In this document: in pieces, positions 24,697 to 37,879 of the stretch
How the letters are laid out: every line of letters starts with the position of its first letter
How positions within the stretch are numbered: the first letter of the stretch is position 1
Source: Prochilodus magdalenae
Taxonomy: Eukaryota > Chordata > Actinopteri > Characiformes > Prochilodontidae
DNA: 64,000 bases
Direction of reading: 5' to 3'
Assembly (NCBI GenBank): GCA_024036415.1
Contig: JAMWET010007209.1
Span: forward strand, 1 to 64,000
Program-made: the position numbers and the translations under genes
The notes under the pieces: generated by a model
Databases searched by the model: none
Seen by the model: only the letters and a program-made list of their open reading frames with translations
What the model was told of the DNA's origin: nothing

Positions 24697-25729
24697 GCTG
24701 TTTTTCTTAATGAAAAATACTTGTACTGTACTCACTGGTCATTTTGACTTTCTTTATTGTCTCACTGATTGATTTTGCTGCAATATTCTCTCTCCCCTTC
24801 TCTCTCTCTCTCTACACTCAATGTTTAGTTTACATTCAATTTGGAAGCCTTATCCTCAATGCTGTACCATAGAATCCTTTGTAAGTGTAGATGGGCACAT
24901 TACATTGCGGCCTGGCCTTTTGGCCACCAGACAAGTTCCTTTCGCACAGAATCAAAACAGCAAAGAATATCAGTATCAATCGCCTCTCAGCTTCTCCTTC
25001 ACCACTTCAGTCAGCCTGTGGCTTGGCAGGCCCTACTGTATGTGCGGATGTATTTGAAGATTAATATGAGGCATTATAGTAAAACGGAAACTTCATCGGT
25101 CATATCAGGCCAGTTGGAGTTATAGAGTGTATTATGATACAATAATTTCATACAAGCAATTCAGTGCCGTCAAGGTTTAGTCACACAACAGCACACAGAC
25201 CCAAGGGTAAACACATATTGAATATTTATCTACTACAACAGTGGTAAATGGCAACCAAATGGCTTTAGCTGGATAGGTGCTATTATAGCAGTGGACCTTG
25301 TGGCAAGCCATGATAGCATGTTGCCATTTGTCAAATTTACACCCCTACTGTGTACATTTAGTTCTTTGAAGATGAACTATACAGTCCTGCCGTCTTTGGG
25401 CCATTTCGCAAACAATCTGTAGTGACACTGTTGATGTAACATCAATTTTGGACATTCATACAGGGGAAACAAGTATTTACACACTTTTTAACACGTGTAC
25501 ACCTTCTTATTTATGCAGTTATGCAATCAGCCAGTTGTGTGACAGTGATGCAGCACATAAAATCAGATACAGGCCAGCTGCTTTAGATATTGTTAACAAC
25601 AACTCTCAGAATGGGGAAAACTGTCATCTCAGCTATTTTGACTATGGCATGATTGTGGGTGTAAGACAGACTGCTGTTATAGGATTCTCATAAAACCTTA
25701 TGAATTTCGTGCACAATAGTCTATATACT

Positions 25730-26340
25730 TTCCTCAGAATGGTGCATTTAAGAAATACTGTGGACTGAAATGTCTTGTTGATGAGAGGAGTCGAGGGAGA
25801 AAAGACTGGTTTAAGCTGACAGAAAGACTACGATAAGTCAGATAACCCTTTGGTTTAGGTATGGGGGCAGAAAAACATCTCAGAATACACAACATGTGAA
25901 ACCTTGAGGCGATTGTACATTGGGTTCTTCTCCTGGCAGTCAAGAACAGAAAGCTGATGACTCACCAAAACTAGACAATTGAAGACAGTGAAAACATAGC
26001 CTATTAAGATGTATTTTGATTTCTGCTATTGCACACAGATAGTAGAGTCAGAATGTTACACCAACAGCATGAATCTATGGACATTTGGGTTCACAGTCCA
26101 CAATGGTGGAGGTGGAATGTCTCAGCCCATTTGAGTATATTCATTTATTAGAACACCTTTGAGATGTGGTAGAACGGGAGATTTGTAAAACAACAGTACA
26201 TCTGAAAATCTGCAGAAACATGGACCACAACATCAAAGTATTTTTTTTCCCTGCATCTTGTGAAATCTATGCCACAAAAAATTAGGGTTGCTTTGAGAGC
26301 AAAGTGAGGCCCCGCCCAGATCTAGAATATTATCCCCTAC
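25730..26340 (+). mobile_element. Tc1/mariner-type transposon fossil, most of the transposase region
   Basis: Consecutive decayed blocks keep the order of a Tc1-like transposase. A segment near 25780-25850 precedes one reading CTTGAGGCGATTG (about 25900). Then come CAAGAACAGAAAGCTGATGA and CTCACCAAAACTAGACAATT-GAAGAC (catalytic-domain start), GTCAGAATGTTACACC and AACAGCATGAA, AACACCTTTGAGATGTGGTA-GAACGGGAGA (the 'EHLWDVVEREI' block), and TGTGAAATCTATGCCACAAA near the C-terminus. Many frameshifts and stops leave no usable frame. The terminal repeats were not located. Confidence 0.78.
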
Positions 26341-27739
26341 TGAAGATTCTGTTAAGGTTTATAAGGTTCCATAAGTACATATTATTGCATCATTAAACAA
26401 TTCCCAAGTAAAAGGCTTTCGGTCACTCTCAGGAGTTTCAAGATAAACTGAAAGCACCCAGAACAATAGTTCCATAGAAGACAATAAGCAGTAAGTCAGC
26501 AGTCATCTCTATTCCTACAAACACTTAACATTCCTATGTAATAAACAAAAACAGAATCAGCTCATCAGTTTGGAGATATTAGGGTTGTGCATATCATCCC
26601 AAAACCACCACATTGTCCACATTAAAGTAAGGAAGCAGAAGCATTGTGATATTCTGTTGATTCAGTACTGGGGCATTATACAGTACATTATTGATGAATG
26701 AAGCGAACCACCAGTACTTTTTAAAAGAGAATTTGATCACATTGGCCAAGAAACTGAAGAAGGATAAAAATGTGGCAGTGCCAATCTCTGTACTTCAACC
26801 GCGTTGATTAAAGAAAATTAAAGAAGGACTTTTCAAGCCAATCAGAGGGACCTTCATAAACTTCATAATTTCTTCCCACCATCTCAGAGCATTAGCTGCC
26901 AACAGTGACTTTGCAACAAAATACTACTAATATTACTTGGTAGCACTTTACTGTTACTAAATAATAAATCATAAACTTAAAAATTACCTAAAATTTAAAC
27001 TACAGTTACTCACTTATGATACATAAAGGCAGGTAATTTTTAAGTACAAGTACAACTTGTTATCATTATTTTACCATTTCATAATGGCCTTGTTAACACT
27101 CAGTTTCTGATTTATTACCTAGGAATTGGTCTTTAATTAATGATTAAATACAACTTGTTACCCTAAAATTACCATATAATTACCTTCTTATTACTGGTCT
27201 GTAAAGTGCTACCTATAACTTTGCAGTATCTGAATAGTTATTTTCCCCCTATCATTGGGGAGTAAAGGGTTAAGAATCATTCTATGTGTAAACTGATTGG
27301 ATAATTACTGCAGTGCTTAATGTGCTTCAGATGACAACAATTATTTTAACCTTAACTGATGCAGTAACTTCTCGTTTTTTATCATGTGGGAGGATCTCCT
27401 GTGGTCATTCTTTTTTATTTTTAATTATTTCCATTCTAAAAACTGCTTTTCTCTAAAGCTGCTTTGTGACATTATTTGTAAAGGGTGCCAAATTAATTAC
27501 AAATAATGTTGTTTGATTGTTAATTGTAAAGATGTTTCAGAAGGGCTAAATTTCTGACTGTAATCAGGTTAAGATTAATGTATAAGGTAATCTGACTGTA
27601 ATCAGTCCAGCTCATTATTAAAACCTGGAAGGATAGTAATCAACCATATGCTTCATAACGAATAACTGTTATCTGAGATCTTTTAAAAGCTTGATAAAGT
27701 CGAACTAAAATACATCAGTAGTAGAACATTAATAGTAAA
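26341..27739. other. Intergenic DNA between transposon fossils
   Basis: AT-rich, with TTACCATTT/TTACCTTATT-like runs around 26.9-27.2 kb. I see no coding exon, RNA gene or clear regulatory cluster. Confidence 0.6.
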
Positions 27740-28115
27740 AGCAAGCATTTCCACACACAGTGTCATGAGAAGTCATGGGATTGGGACTAAACAGCTGTGT
27801 AGACGTGAAAAAGACAATTTTAGGTGATGCTAATTTAGAAAAAACGCTCACAGTCCAGATTTACCCTAGTCCAAAGCAATGAGCACATCAGGGCAAAAAG
27901 GAAAGTCATCATGCATAGTTCCCAGTGTACAATCCTCTGGAGGCAGTGTTATGATCTGAGGTTGCTTCAGCTGGTCGGATCTAAGCCTGCAACATTATTT
28001 GGTCAGCTGACTACCTGAATATACTGAATGACCAAGTTATCCCAGCAGTACATGTTTTAATTTATTAATGACACAGGGATATTCCAGGACAACAATGCAT
28101 CTTGTTAATGATAAA
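27740..28115 (+). mobile_element. Tc1-like transposon remnant (catalytic region)
   Basis: Blocks in order: TGAGAAGTCATGGGATTGGG with ACTAAACAGCTGTG, CAGATTTACCCTAGTCCAAA, ATCATGCATAGTTCCCA, GGAGGCAGTGTTATGATCTG-AGGTTG, CAGCTGACTACCTGAATATA-CTGAATGACCA, and ATTCCAGGACAACAATGC. This matches the middle of a fish Tc1-like transposase of a different subfamily from the 25.7-kb copy. It is truncated at both ends and frameshifted. Confidence 0.75.
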
Positions 28116-28137
28116 TGTACCATTTCTAAATTTAATG

Positions 28138-28156
28138 TATATATATATATATATAT
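28138..28156. repeat. (AT)n microsatellite
   Basis: A short TA/AT run just after the Tc1-like fragment. Confidence 0.85.
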
Positions 28157-28569
28157 GTAAGCATTTTATTCCAAGTAATTTTGAAACTGAACTGTAATTG
28201 GCAAGGCAATGGGCATTTACTAAATTCTGCGAATTAAGGTTTGAAATGTGTAGTCATGTAACTACAACGCTAATGAAATTACAGAAAAATGGTAGCTCAT
28301 TATATTCAGTTTACTTAAGGTTTTCTGGCATCCATGACCATTTACTGACAAAGTTCAGCTGGCTTCTACTTTAAGTAAGTTTCGAAAGAATGAGTTTTAT
28401 GTTCATTTCCAAGAACAGAGAAATGCGTCAAAGTTATTTTCCATAATCAGTGACATCCTACAGATGTCTCAGATAGAGATTAGGATAGAGATTACATTTA
28501 AAAAGCTGGAATATTTGCTTCAAACAGTACTTCAGGGATTCTAGGCCAAAGTGGCTCTCAAGGCAGACA

Positions 28570-28990
28570 CAGGGTAGCACAATAGGGCTCCCGCCGAAGT
28601 GGCGCTTGCTTGAGCTTGGCTTCAGCAGCTTGTGTTTGTGTTCTCATGTGGTGAGGAGGGCAGTGCGCTCCTTTTCGACTGCCATTTTTCCCAGTCTGTG
28701 GCTGTTTTCTCCAGTCTGCTGACAGGCCTTCATGACCTAAATGACAACAGCTTGCAGAGCTGAAATTGTGTTTGTGTATGTGCGTTTGGGGTGTTCATCT
28801 TCAACCAGACTAAATGAAACCATGACCTCATCGTCGACACAGATGACAATGACATTTTCAGAGCTGTCAATAAAGTGCTGTTCTTTGAACACAAGAGCTT
28901 TGAGTTGGCTTTATGCTCGCTGAATGCATGATGAGTTCAGCCCGCTATTTCAGCCTTCGTGATGCTCCAAAGGACTTATAAACAATTAGG
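28570..28990. promoter_or_regulatory. Candidate enhancer-like segment
   Basis: A GC-richer, repeat-poor segment between AT-rich flanks with short homeobox and HOX/TALE-like cores (GACAATGACA, CTGTCAATAAAG). It contains an open 60-codon frame with no recognisable product. Proposed from composition only. Confidence 0.3.
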
Positions 28991-30354
28991 CCACATTCAT
29001 GTGTGAAAGTCATTAGTTGCTACGCAGGCTCAGATTTCTAGACCACTGAGCATAACTAGTACTTTTTGTCATCGGTTCCTTATGGTGCACTACATACAAC
29101 TTATATATATTTATAACGCTTTGGTTTGGTATAGCCCAGTTCTTAGGGACGCATATATAAGACGCGTGTCCTCAAAGTCAGTATGACCTATTCTTATTCT
29201 TAGAAGAAAAAGGCATGCGTCTGGAGCTTTAGACATGCTACATTCTGGTCGGATGTTCTCATTCTTTTCACAGGATTTATTTGTTTTTGGTCAAAATGGC
29301 CTTGGTCAAGTCCAATCTTGCACCCGGGAGTGGCGACAAGAGAAGGGATTAAAACTTTTCCGATGACCAGTGGTTTACTCCGGACGAAATTCTGGTCCCA
29401 ATTGAATGTTTTTCCCGTCAACGAAATAAGAATCATCAGTTCTACTTACAGGAATGTGATGAAATTTTAGTATGTCCTTGCTTTAAAACTGTGGACGCCT
29501 AAAAACAGGAGATATGTCTGCGGACAATGGAGTTCTTTGGTCACCCATCAGTGCACAAGGCAATAAACTTCAATTTAGTTTATCATAATAAGGCCTCAAA
29601 ACCATGCTATTACAGTTCCCAAATGGACATCTTACCAGTGCCAAATCATAGAGGATAGATATTTTAAAGGATTTGGAGAGTATTAAGCAGAAATATGGGC
29701 TGGAAAAGATTATTCAGTCCCAATTGTGATCTTTTTTTTTTTTTACAGAAATGTTAAACCTCTCTTGTAAATCATACTCAGAACTATGTAAACTATAAAT
29801 ATGCTTAAAGAGCACTACGCTTATAGAACATTTAAGGAAGGGGGAATGGGGAGACTTGTCCATTGTACTTCATGTACAATAAAATGTGAGTGGTAAATCT
29901 GTTTCAGTGGCGCTCAAATATAAGCAGGCGTGATTTGCTTTAGTTTGTTTCATTTTGAGTTTGGTCATTTACCGCTGTTATTCTAAAATCAAAAGCCAAT
30001 GTTGAGCAGCCAAATCTCAGTGAGAGAAACACATTTATCACGTTCACTAGCAGACCAATGTCTTACTGTAATGCAAAACCAGGAAACTGAAATTGTTTTA
30101 ATTTTCGAGGCACTGCTCTACTTACACACTGTCATAAAGTCCAGTTGTATGTTAAAAGAAGCATAAATACTCAACTATTCCAGCAGATGGAGACAAAGAT
30201 TTTAAATTAAAGATAAAATGCCACCACATAAGAGTGGCTTCTCAATTCATGTCTATGTCCTGTACTGAAATTTTATATCACTAAATAAGACTGACATTTG
30301 TTTTTGTTTGATCACATTCAACTATCCATATACTGTAATCTTTCGGAATATTTT

Positions 30355-30406
30355 AGACAATACACACAGTAGGCAAAAATAGACAATACACACAGCAGGA
30401 AAAAAT
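30355..30406. repeat. 26-bp tandem duplication
   Basis: AGACAATACACACAGTAGGC plus AAAAAT is followed directly by AGACAATACACACAGCAGGA plus AAAAAT: two units with two differences. Confidence 0.85.
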
Positions 30407-30580
30407 AGAGTGAGGGAAGGAGGGAGGGAGGGAGAGAGATGGAAACGGAGCAAGAAATGTGAAAGACAAAATTATTTAGAAGTGGTTAACAAGCAATGCA
30501 CCTTTAAATGCACATTATTATATAATCTGTATTACCAGTTGTCCCTAAAGATCAATTAGAAATTTCATAAGCCTCATTAA

Positions 30581-30594
30581 CCACTAGAGGGCAC
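30581..30594 (+). promoter_or_regulatory. CTCF-like motif
   Basis: CCACTAGAGGGCAC matches the vertebrate CTCF core (CCACTAGGGGGCAG) with few differences. A candidate insulator or loop anchor in the wnt7b upstream region. Confidence 0.45.
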
Positions 30595-30694
30595 AACTCT
30601 ATAAGAATTCACAGCTCACTGCACTGCAGAATGCCCTTTGACATCGGCAAACAAAGCGAGGCTGTGCATTTAGGAGAAATCTGTCTTCCTCTGC

Positions 30695-30706
30695 GCCGCC
30701 ATCTTA
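30695..30706 (-). promoter_or_regulatory. YY1-like motif
   Basis: GCCGCCATCTTA is the reverse complement of the canonical AAGATGGCGGC YY1 site. It lies 100 bases from the CTCF-like motif. Confidence 0.4.
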
Positions 30707-33329
30707 TACTGCAGTGGCCAGTGTTCTCCATGTGCTTAATGACCGTACGAGATTACTGAAATCCATATAGAAATATGTGTGTATATATACATATCAAGAT
30801 TTAGATTGAATACAGAATGATTTACCGATCATTCTTTATTACCAGCAGGGACGTTATGAAGCTGCAATGTTTGACCTTAGAAAAAAAAGGTCCACCTTCA
30901 GTATCAAAACCATGCTTACTCTATAGATATGATCGGATGTGATGTTAAATGAGCAAACTGTCTATACAGTGTAGTCAGGCTAGTTCAGAAAATAAAAGAA
31001 ACACCACATGGAAAAGTTACATGAACTTTGGTAACTTAATTGCAAGTAGAACCAAAGTTACACAAGTAAGGTATATTAGTTTGAATGTCAGTGAGCAGTA
31101 TGTGTTAGCTGTATAAAAGACCATTGCACAAACAGGATTGTTAGACATTTTACCAAGTTGCTGTATATACCAAGTAACAGTTGCTTAACGGGTAAAATAA
31201 CCAGTAGTCACTGTCCAAACTGTGAAAATGCATGGGTAACAAAACCTACACAATTATAAGCAAAGTGGAACACTCACACATCACAAGACTGTATATTAAA
31301 TCCAAAGGTTATAAGTTTAAAATCCCTAAGACGGATAGAGAAACAAAATACAGTCTTGACCAAAACTGTAAGGTCTGAATTTCTGACAGTATTGCCAAAA
31401 CTAAAACCAGCATACAAAGCGCTAACTGCCAGGAGCATGAAACCTAAACCCATCATCAATAAACTACTTGGGTCTAATGGGTTGCCTTCCACATTTTTAT
31501 TGCATTCAGTAATTCTACGTTTCTTGCAAGGCAAAGGATGCCATCAGGTCCCAATAATTGTTGGCCACTGTTAATCATGCTGGCAGAACCACATTATTAT
31601 CCAGAGAAAAATAAATATATTGTGTGACAATTTAATGGTCAATCAATTATTAGGAATGCTTCAGAATGATCTCTTTACTTTAACTTGCATCAAAAGTAAA
31701 GAATGTTGTTTGCTGTCTCCTGTAAAGTCACCATTTTTAAATGTCTTTTCCCTTCTTGACAATAGGCATCAATCTTGAGGGAGGCCAGTAAAAATTACAT
31801 TTATTTACAGAACAAGATAGGATAGTGTTAAATATAACACTAAACAAGTTTAAGAGTACTTTTATTAAGGGCAAAAAGAAGTAAAATCGGTTTTAAATGA
31901 CTTCCTCGTTCACCAGCCCACACCATTTCTTAAATTTTGTGCGAGGTACTATAATGCAGAGTGAAAAGTAAATTTCCAGCTCTTTTATTCCTCAGAGAAC
32001 GAGAGGCTTTCCTTCTCAGAGAAAGGTTCACTATCCCACTGCATGCAGTTCAGGACTTCTAAGAAGGAAACAGCATTCTAGGAAGGATTGAAAGTGTGCT
32101 GAAAGGCCAAGGCTGTCCTGCCTTTTATTAAGTACTTTATGCTAATATACTCTTTCTTATATTGTGTCCTCCCTCTCCCTGTATGTGAGCAATACAGAGC
32201 ACCAAATCCAAAAGAACAAAGCTTAGGCCTGCAAAATGCCTCAACAGTGTAGCATGATTGACTGTTGACCTTGAGAACTTTCAGTGTGAACAGCACTTGT
32301 CTCATAAGTCTCCTTCATTTTCTTATTGCTAGTTTTAATTATCCATACACAACACAAGAACTTTCAGATCATACCCACATGACATTTATCAATGCTGAGG
32401 TGGTGGTGGAATGTACCCATACAGTAATAAAAACTAGTTTCATTTTTTCGCACTTTGATCCTACATCAGCAAAAGTAGAAGTTTGTTGAGCATTATGCAC
32501 TACGTATGTAAGATCAGTTTTTCTGTATTTTAATAGCCACTATTCATTTTTACAAAAGAAACAGTGAAGTGCTTTCAAATCAGAGGCTGACAATGGCAGT
32601 TCACATATGTATGTCATTAGTGACCCTGTTCACACTTCCACACATTTTGCGTATTAGATTGCACCCAGAAACGAGAGTGCAAAGGGCCTCCCTTGATTGC
32701 ATATGTACCTTGGGAATCAATATACATTATGCATCTCGCCGTAATCAGCCTTTACACAATGATTAAAACAATATATGATTCAGACATCACCACTTAAGCT
32801 TAATGCATTAACTCAGAATAATCTAGTTCACCTTTATGTTTTACTGTATGAAATTTTCTCCTTTTGGGTCTTAGTTTAACTTAGTGTCTTTAAAAAATAA
32901 TAATGACTAAAAAAAGTACAGCACTGGAGAAAAGCATTGCACATAAGGTAAGTGCAAGGCTTTACAGACCTAGGTTACAAAAGAAGAAATATCACTCAAA
33001 GAACACCCATGTGGCAGTTATCAGTAATAAGAGCTTTTGCCACTTCCAGGTCATAAAATGGCTATAACCATATAGAAATCTCTTCGGAGGATGGTAGAAC
33101 CTCATGAGAACAGCACTCTTCTTTCCGTAGCTGGAACTCCCAGTTACAGTCATAGGGCTCCCACACGATGCACGTTTATGTGCTTTATACCCAGTACACC
33201 TGATTTAACCTACTAATAGGCAAGCTTCTTATACTCTTGCGTCAAGTGTGTAAGAATGGGGAAAATACAAAAGTGTGCAGAGCATGGGGGGTGGCAGGAC
33301 TGTTTCTGGGAACCACTGGTCAACTATTT

Positions 33330-33530
33330 AAAAAATAAAAGGTGCCAAAAGAAATCTTTACAGTAACGCCGAAGAACCTTTCAGTGGATATTTCGTAAAG
33401 AGAACTTTTTTTTGTGATGTGTGAGAATAAATAATGTTTTCATGTAAGTTATCCACATAATGTAAAACTTCGGCATAAAGTTGTTGTTTTTTTTTTTACT
33501 CTACGTCTAAGGTAAAACAAATCAAGGAAT
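33330..33530. repeat. AGAACC-type dispersed repeat fragment
   Basis: AAAATAAAAGGTGCCAAAAG, GAAGAACCTTTCAGTGGA and AAAGAGAACTTTTTTTTG resemble the copy at 20.55 kb, here more decayed. Confidence 0.5.
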
Positions 33531-34059
33531 CTTAATTTTTAAGAGTTTGCTGACTACAGCTGCAGTGGCTGGTGCCTTGTTGGTACTATAAAGCCAAATT
33601 GCTTTGCAGAAGGGGTGTCAACACTGTAAATCCATGCTGCCCCTACATCTGTTTGCAGAGGACAGCCTGAGCTATTGAGAATCCCCCTTAATCCATTATA
33701 GAGAGGGAGAGAACAGGACTCTCCAGAGAGATGTTGGCCGGGAGAAGTGGACACCACTGTGAATTAAAATTGATTTGATTATGATCATGGCGAACAATGC
33801 ATTATGTTTTTTGTCTCTCTTTGTTTATACAGTTAAATTTTGATCTCGTCTCTTCACTGTCACTGACAATCAGATACATAGATTAAAAGTGAATCTGCCT
33901 GGTCAATTTTCAAAACACAAATCCATAAAACATAAAACATGTCCAAAGGAAGCAAAAAAAACAGAGCTGTACTTTTTATTTCTTTCTGAACATCATGCAA
34001 TCTATCTGTGGCTAGATTCTGCCTTTTTATGCTGATCTGAGATTAGATTTGCAGCATCT

Positions 34060-34330
34060 CCTATAATGACTTGCGTTAGGGTTGGACTAGGACACGATGG
34101 TTCTAGATCAGGGAATAAAGGGCAGCTCGGCTGTTAATCTGCTGCTGCTCTCTTCTCCTGATCCCACAACATGACCAGGCCATTGGAGGAAAGACATCAC
34201 CCACAGCCCATCACCCTGCTGCTGGGATAATCTCATTAGGCCTGTCCCGGAGTCTCACTGGGTCTCTGAGACAGCGCGGGTCATCAGGGACGTATGTCCT
34301 ACTCTGTCACAATGCGCAACAACAGTGACA
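34060..34330. promoter_or_regulatory. Candidate enhancer-like segment
   Basis: A GC-richer repeat-free segment with CCATTGG (CCAAT type), GGATAATCTCATTAGGCC (OTX/PITX-like TAATC core) and several CTGCTG blocks. It lies about 400 bases from the CpG-rich block to its right. Confidence 0.3.
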
Positions 34331-34679
34331 TGAGACACCCAGCTAGAAAAAACACACAAGGACACACGCAAGAGTTTACATGAGGACAGCAGCCTTACTT
34401 ACACGAGGAGACGTTAAAGCCCATAAGTACAACAATGTCCATAACATGGGCACAGTTGGCTGAATTATACACTTATTGATGCAACATGCAGTTCAATATA
34501 CTGCTCATAATTTAATATGTGAACCAAAATAATACAGGACACACACAAGGGCTGTTGGTGTATGAGTGTGGCCTACATCAGCTGTAAGTAGTATGGTGTG
34601 CGGTAGATGTTTCATACAGAAAGTCATTACATTTAGCTGTACAGTGAGGATTTTCCTCTCGTGCGTTACTGGGATTAAG

Positions 34680-35460
34680 TGGTCTGTGTGTGGAGGGGGG
34701 GGTGATGTGTTTAGTGCGTTGTAAACAGCAGAAACTGCCTACCACACTACTTTGCCATGTGATTCTGCGCTTTCTGCACCTCTCTTTCTCTCTCTCTTTC
34801 TCTCTGCCTGAGTGACGGTGCTGTGGTGGTCGTTAGCTGAAGCTGCGTTTTTGTGAACCCGTTTGAATTTGTAACGGTCGCGCCGAGCGGATGAAGGAAC
34901 CCGGTGAACCCTGCTGCTAAACCAGCCTTCAGCTGGCCTGCTCCGCCACAGCTGTGTCACACGTGAGACGAGAGAGAAAAGATTATCCTCAGACACACTG
35001 ACCTCTGGACACCGTTTTCTGGAGACACAAAGAGAAGGAGTTTGGTTCGTAGACGTGAACTTGACGATGTCTTTCGCCTCGACAGTTTCCTCAGGGTTCT
35101 GTTTTGTTCCCCTCTTCACGCACTCGGTTATTGATCACCGGGCTCGAGCTGACTGACTGAGGAGGCGGGAAGGGAAAGCCCAGAACACAAACACCGAGGA
35201 AAGTTTTACTCCAGGCACCTCTAAGGTCTGTGTCACCGCCATGTTTTGCGCCGTTTCTATTCGTGACCCCGTGTTTAGTCTTCTCTGAGGGCGTTTCTCT
35301 CTGACTCTGCGCCCTGTAGTGACCTGTAGTCTGCGTGTTTCAGGGACCGGGCTGCAAAGAAACCAGCCGGTTTGTGGTTGGAACTTAATGCTACACTGGC
35401 GTAGTCTGTCCGCAGCAGTTTGCGCTAACATGACTAAATCCTCTTTCATTTTAGGTAGAT
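34680..35460. promoter_or_regulatory. CpG-rich block, candidate promoter of an unidentified transcript
   Basis: An abrupt GC- and CpG-rich stretch of about 780 bases inside AT-rich DNA, with multiple CG dinucleotides around 34840-34890, 35050-35150 and 35230-35420. Two adjacent long minus-strand frames (34739-35119 and 35135-35449) are probably products of the GC composition. Their residues (Arg/Lys/Ser-rich) fit no family I know. On the plus strand a possible donor (TTTTAG|GTAGAT) sits at about 35453. It could be an unmethylated CpG island driving a long non-coding RNA or a non-coding first exon of a neighbour. Direction is unknown. Confidence 0.5.
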
Positions 35461-37620
35461 TTTATTTTTTAACAAATAGCCTAATCATATAGTCACCTTT
35501 CGGCCGCAGCTGCTTTTACTGTTGTTCTACTGAAAAGAGTCCTTTATACATATTCCCCTCTCACAGGCCTGTTGCTGTCAGCCTAGTTCAAAATGATGCA
35601 TGCAGACTGCAGTAACCTCAACTAACAGATTTTACAACCTTCACAATTGTACATTGTAAAGCCAAAAATACTGTGTTTAACTAGAGTAAGGCTCCAGAGA
35701 GGGTACTCCTTTTCAAAAGCCTTTGGTGTACTTGAGAACATGACTACATGAAGTGTAATTAGTTCTTTGTTCAGCTTTTCAAGGCTGCTACCTTTATCCA
35801 CAATGTCTATACTATTCCATATTAATTGAAATAGACAGTCACTGTTGGACAGTCACTTAGAGGTACACAGTTTAGTATAAATTACACTGATAATATACAC
35901 TAATATGTAATTCAAAATGCAATATAAAACATATATAGTGAATTTGTTGCTTTAAATTTAAACACAAAACATCAATGTCAATAAGATGGGAATGTCTCAC
36001 GTACCCTGCCCAGACTAAGATTGCATGCACTAAGACTAAGAGTTATGCACTTTTACTAAGCTACAATGAGATGTTTGTTTGTAATATTTTATGTCTTTTG
36101 ACCTCATATGATTTATTAGTGTGATCCTCTTATCTTTTCAGTTTCATGTATTTAAACCTCTAATCATTTCAGTTGTTAAATGTGCCTTCAGAATAAGTGA
36201 TAGTGTTGTGGTTTTGGTGTATGTGTAAGTGGTTTTGGCAGTAGATGTTCCAGATTTTAAATGATTTGACTCATAGTAACCACACTCTTTATTTGCCTTT
36301 CAGTTATAAACCTGTCTTAGATTATTAGTGCAATATGGTGCCTTTGTTGCTCTGCTTTGTTACAATGATAAAAGCAATAAATTATGTGTATATAATAGTC
36401 CTGACAAATTAACATACTATACTAACAAGTGGTTATAAGCATTGTATATTCTTGTTAATGAAAAGGCATATTTAGCAAAATAGCTTTATGTATTAATTAA
36501 TTTATTTATTTATGTATTGTCGATTGCAATATAATATTAGTACCAACAACAGTGTATCAGGCCACAGAGAATCGTTCACAAGGCTATCATAGAAAACAAT
36601 GGCCACTGTTTTTTTTTCCCCTTACATGTTATTATTTTATTTAAATCGAATTAAGTGCAATGTTCAGTGCTTAATATATAAAATACTTTTTATTTAGTTT
36701 AAAAGTAAATTGCAGTAGATGTATTCAAAAACAAAAAAGTTTCTAAGCTGTTGCGTCTTATATTTAAATCTTTATTAATTGCACATTTTAGTCCAAAATT
36801 ATATTAATAGAAACAAACTGTTTGGCAGCATGTGCTCTAGAGACAGAATCTCTAACTCTTAAGAAACAAGCACCATTTTACAATCACAGACATTTTTAAT
36901 GTGATAGCAAGTCTTCCTGAAACTTTTAAGAAAGGTTCTATTTAACTGCAAGAGCCAGTGTAGTTCTGACTAGAACCCGTATATCTGAACTGAATGTATT
37001 CTGCTTGAAGACAATATACTCCTGCAGTTGTATCTAGAAAGTGTCCCAGGGGGATCCGGCATTGTTATAATTAACTCTGTATATCTTTTTGTTTTTCCTG
37101 AGAGTAAACCAGCTGTGTCACTATGAAACAGGGGGGTTGGAAGGCCATATGAGGACACAGACACACAAAAAAGAACAGTGGGGGTTGTTTGGCTTACAAA
37201 TCGAAAATATGTTGACATTAAGTAAATCACATTTTATGTTGAAGTAAAAGCAAGTCCATACTTGCACAGTCTGCTCAACTGTATTTCACAATTTGATATA
37301 AAAAAAAAATGTTATGGCATACTTAAGAGAAGTGAAAGTGAAAAGTGAAACAGTGAGTTTCTGTTTTGAGTGACAATGTTAGAGGTACATATTTCACAAT
37401 TTAAAGTTCCAATTTTATATTTATGTACAAACTCATTTTGTGGAAATGAGCCATGCTTTGAACAGTACATTTGATGTTTGGTTTATAATGGATCTGAGCA
37501 TTTTGGTCATAGTGGCAAGTTTTAGTCTGTAATGATTATATCTATCTGCAAAATTTGCTGCTTGCTGGTTTGGCTGCAAAACAATAAGTTAGTCAGGTGT
37601 TTACAATCATTAGCAGCTAT
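35461..37620. other. AT-rich intergenic DNA
   Basis: I see no gene, RNA or recognisable element. It contains several ATTAATTTATTTATT-like AT runs around 36.4-36.8 kb. A minus-strand frame at 36970-37230 has no known domain. Confidence 0.6.
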
Positions 37621-37629
37621 ATTCAGACT

Positions 37630-37672
37630 CTGTGTGTGTGTGTATGTGCGTATGTGTGTGTGTGTGTGCGCA
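37630..37672. repeat. Imperfect (TG)n microsatellite
   Basis: TG units interrupted by TATG and TGCG. Confidence 0.9.
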
Positions 37673-37879
37673 TGTGCATTTTCTTATAGCTGAAGGTTTT
37701 GATGTGCAATAACTATGCACTTTGTAATGACGTTTGTGTTTATCACATTTTAGCATCGTGTGCTTGACCAACTAAATTGCTTTTAACAATTGAGCAAAGA
37801 ATCTGCATTGTAGAGGTTTATATGCATATGTGTATGTGTGCAAGCAAGAGAAAGCGAGATGGAGAGAAAGAGAAGGACT

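Larger units (their letters stand above)
29000..34050. other. Upstream intergenic DNA, block 2
   Basis: AT-rich with no convincing exon. It contains a 26-base tandem duplication at 30355-30406, a GGGA-rich run near 30415-30437, a CTCF-like site at 30581, a YY1-like site at 30695 and an AGAACC-type repeat near 33.4 kb. The open frame at 29200-29436 (minus) and the opposing pair at about 31274-31574 have no recognised domain. Confidence 0.65.

Noticed and set aside
34739..35449. Two adjacent minus-strand frames (126 and 104 codons) as a possible protein gene
   Set aside because: They fall in a CpG-rich block, have no recognisable domain, and lack clear linking splice sites.
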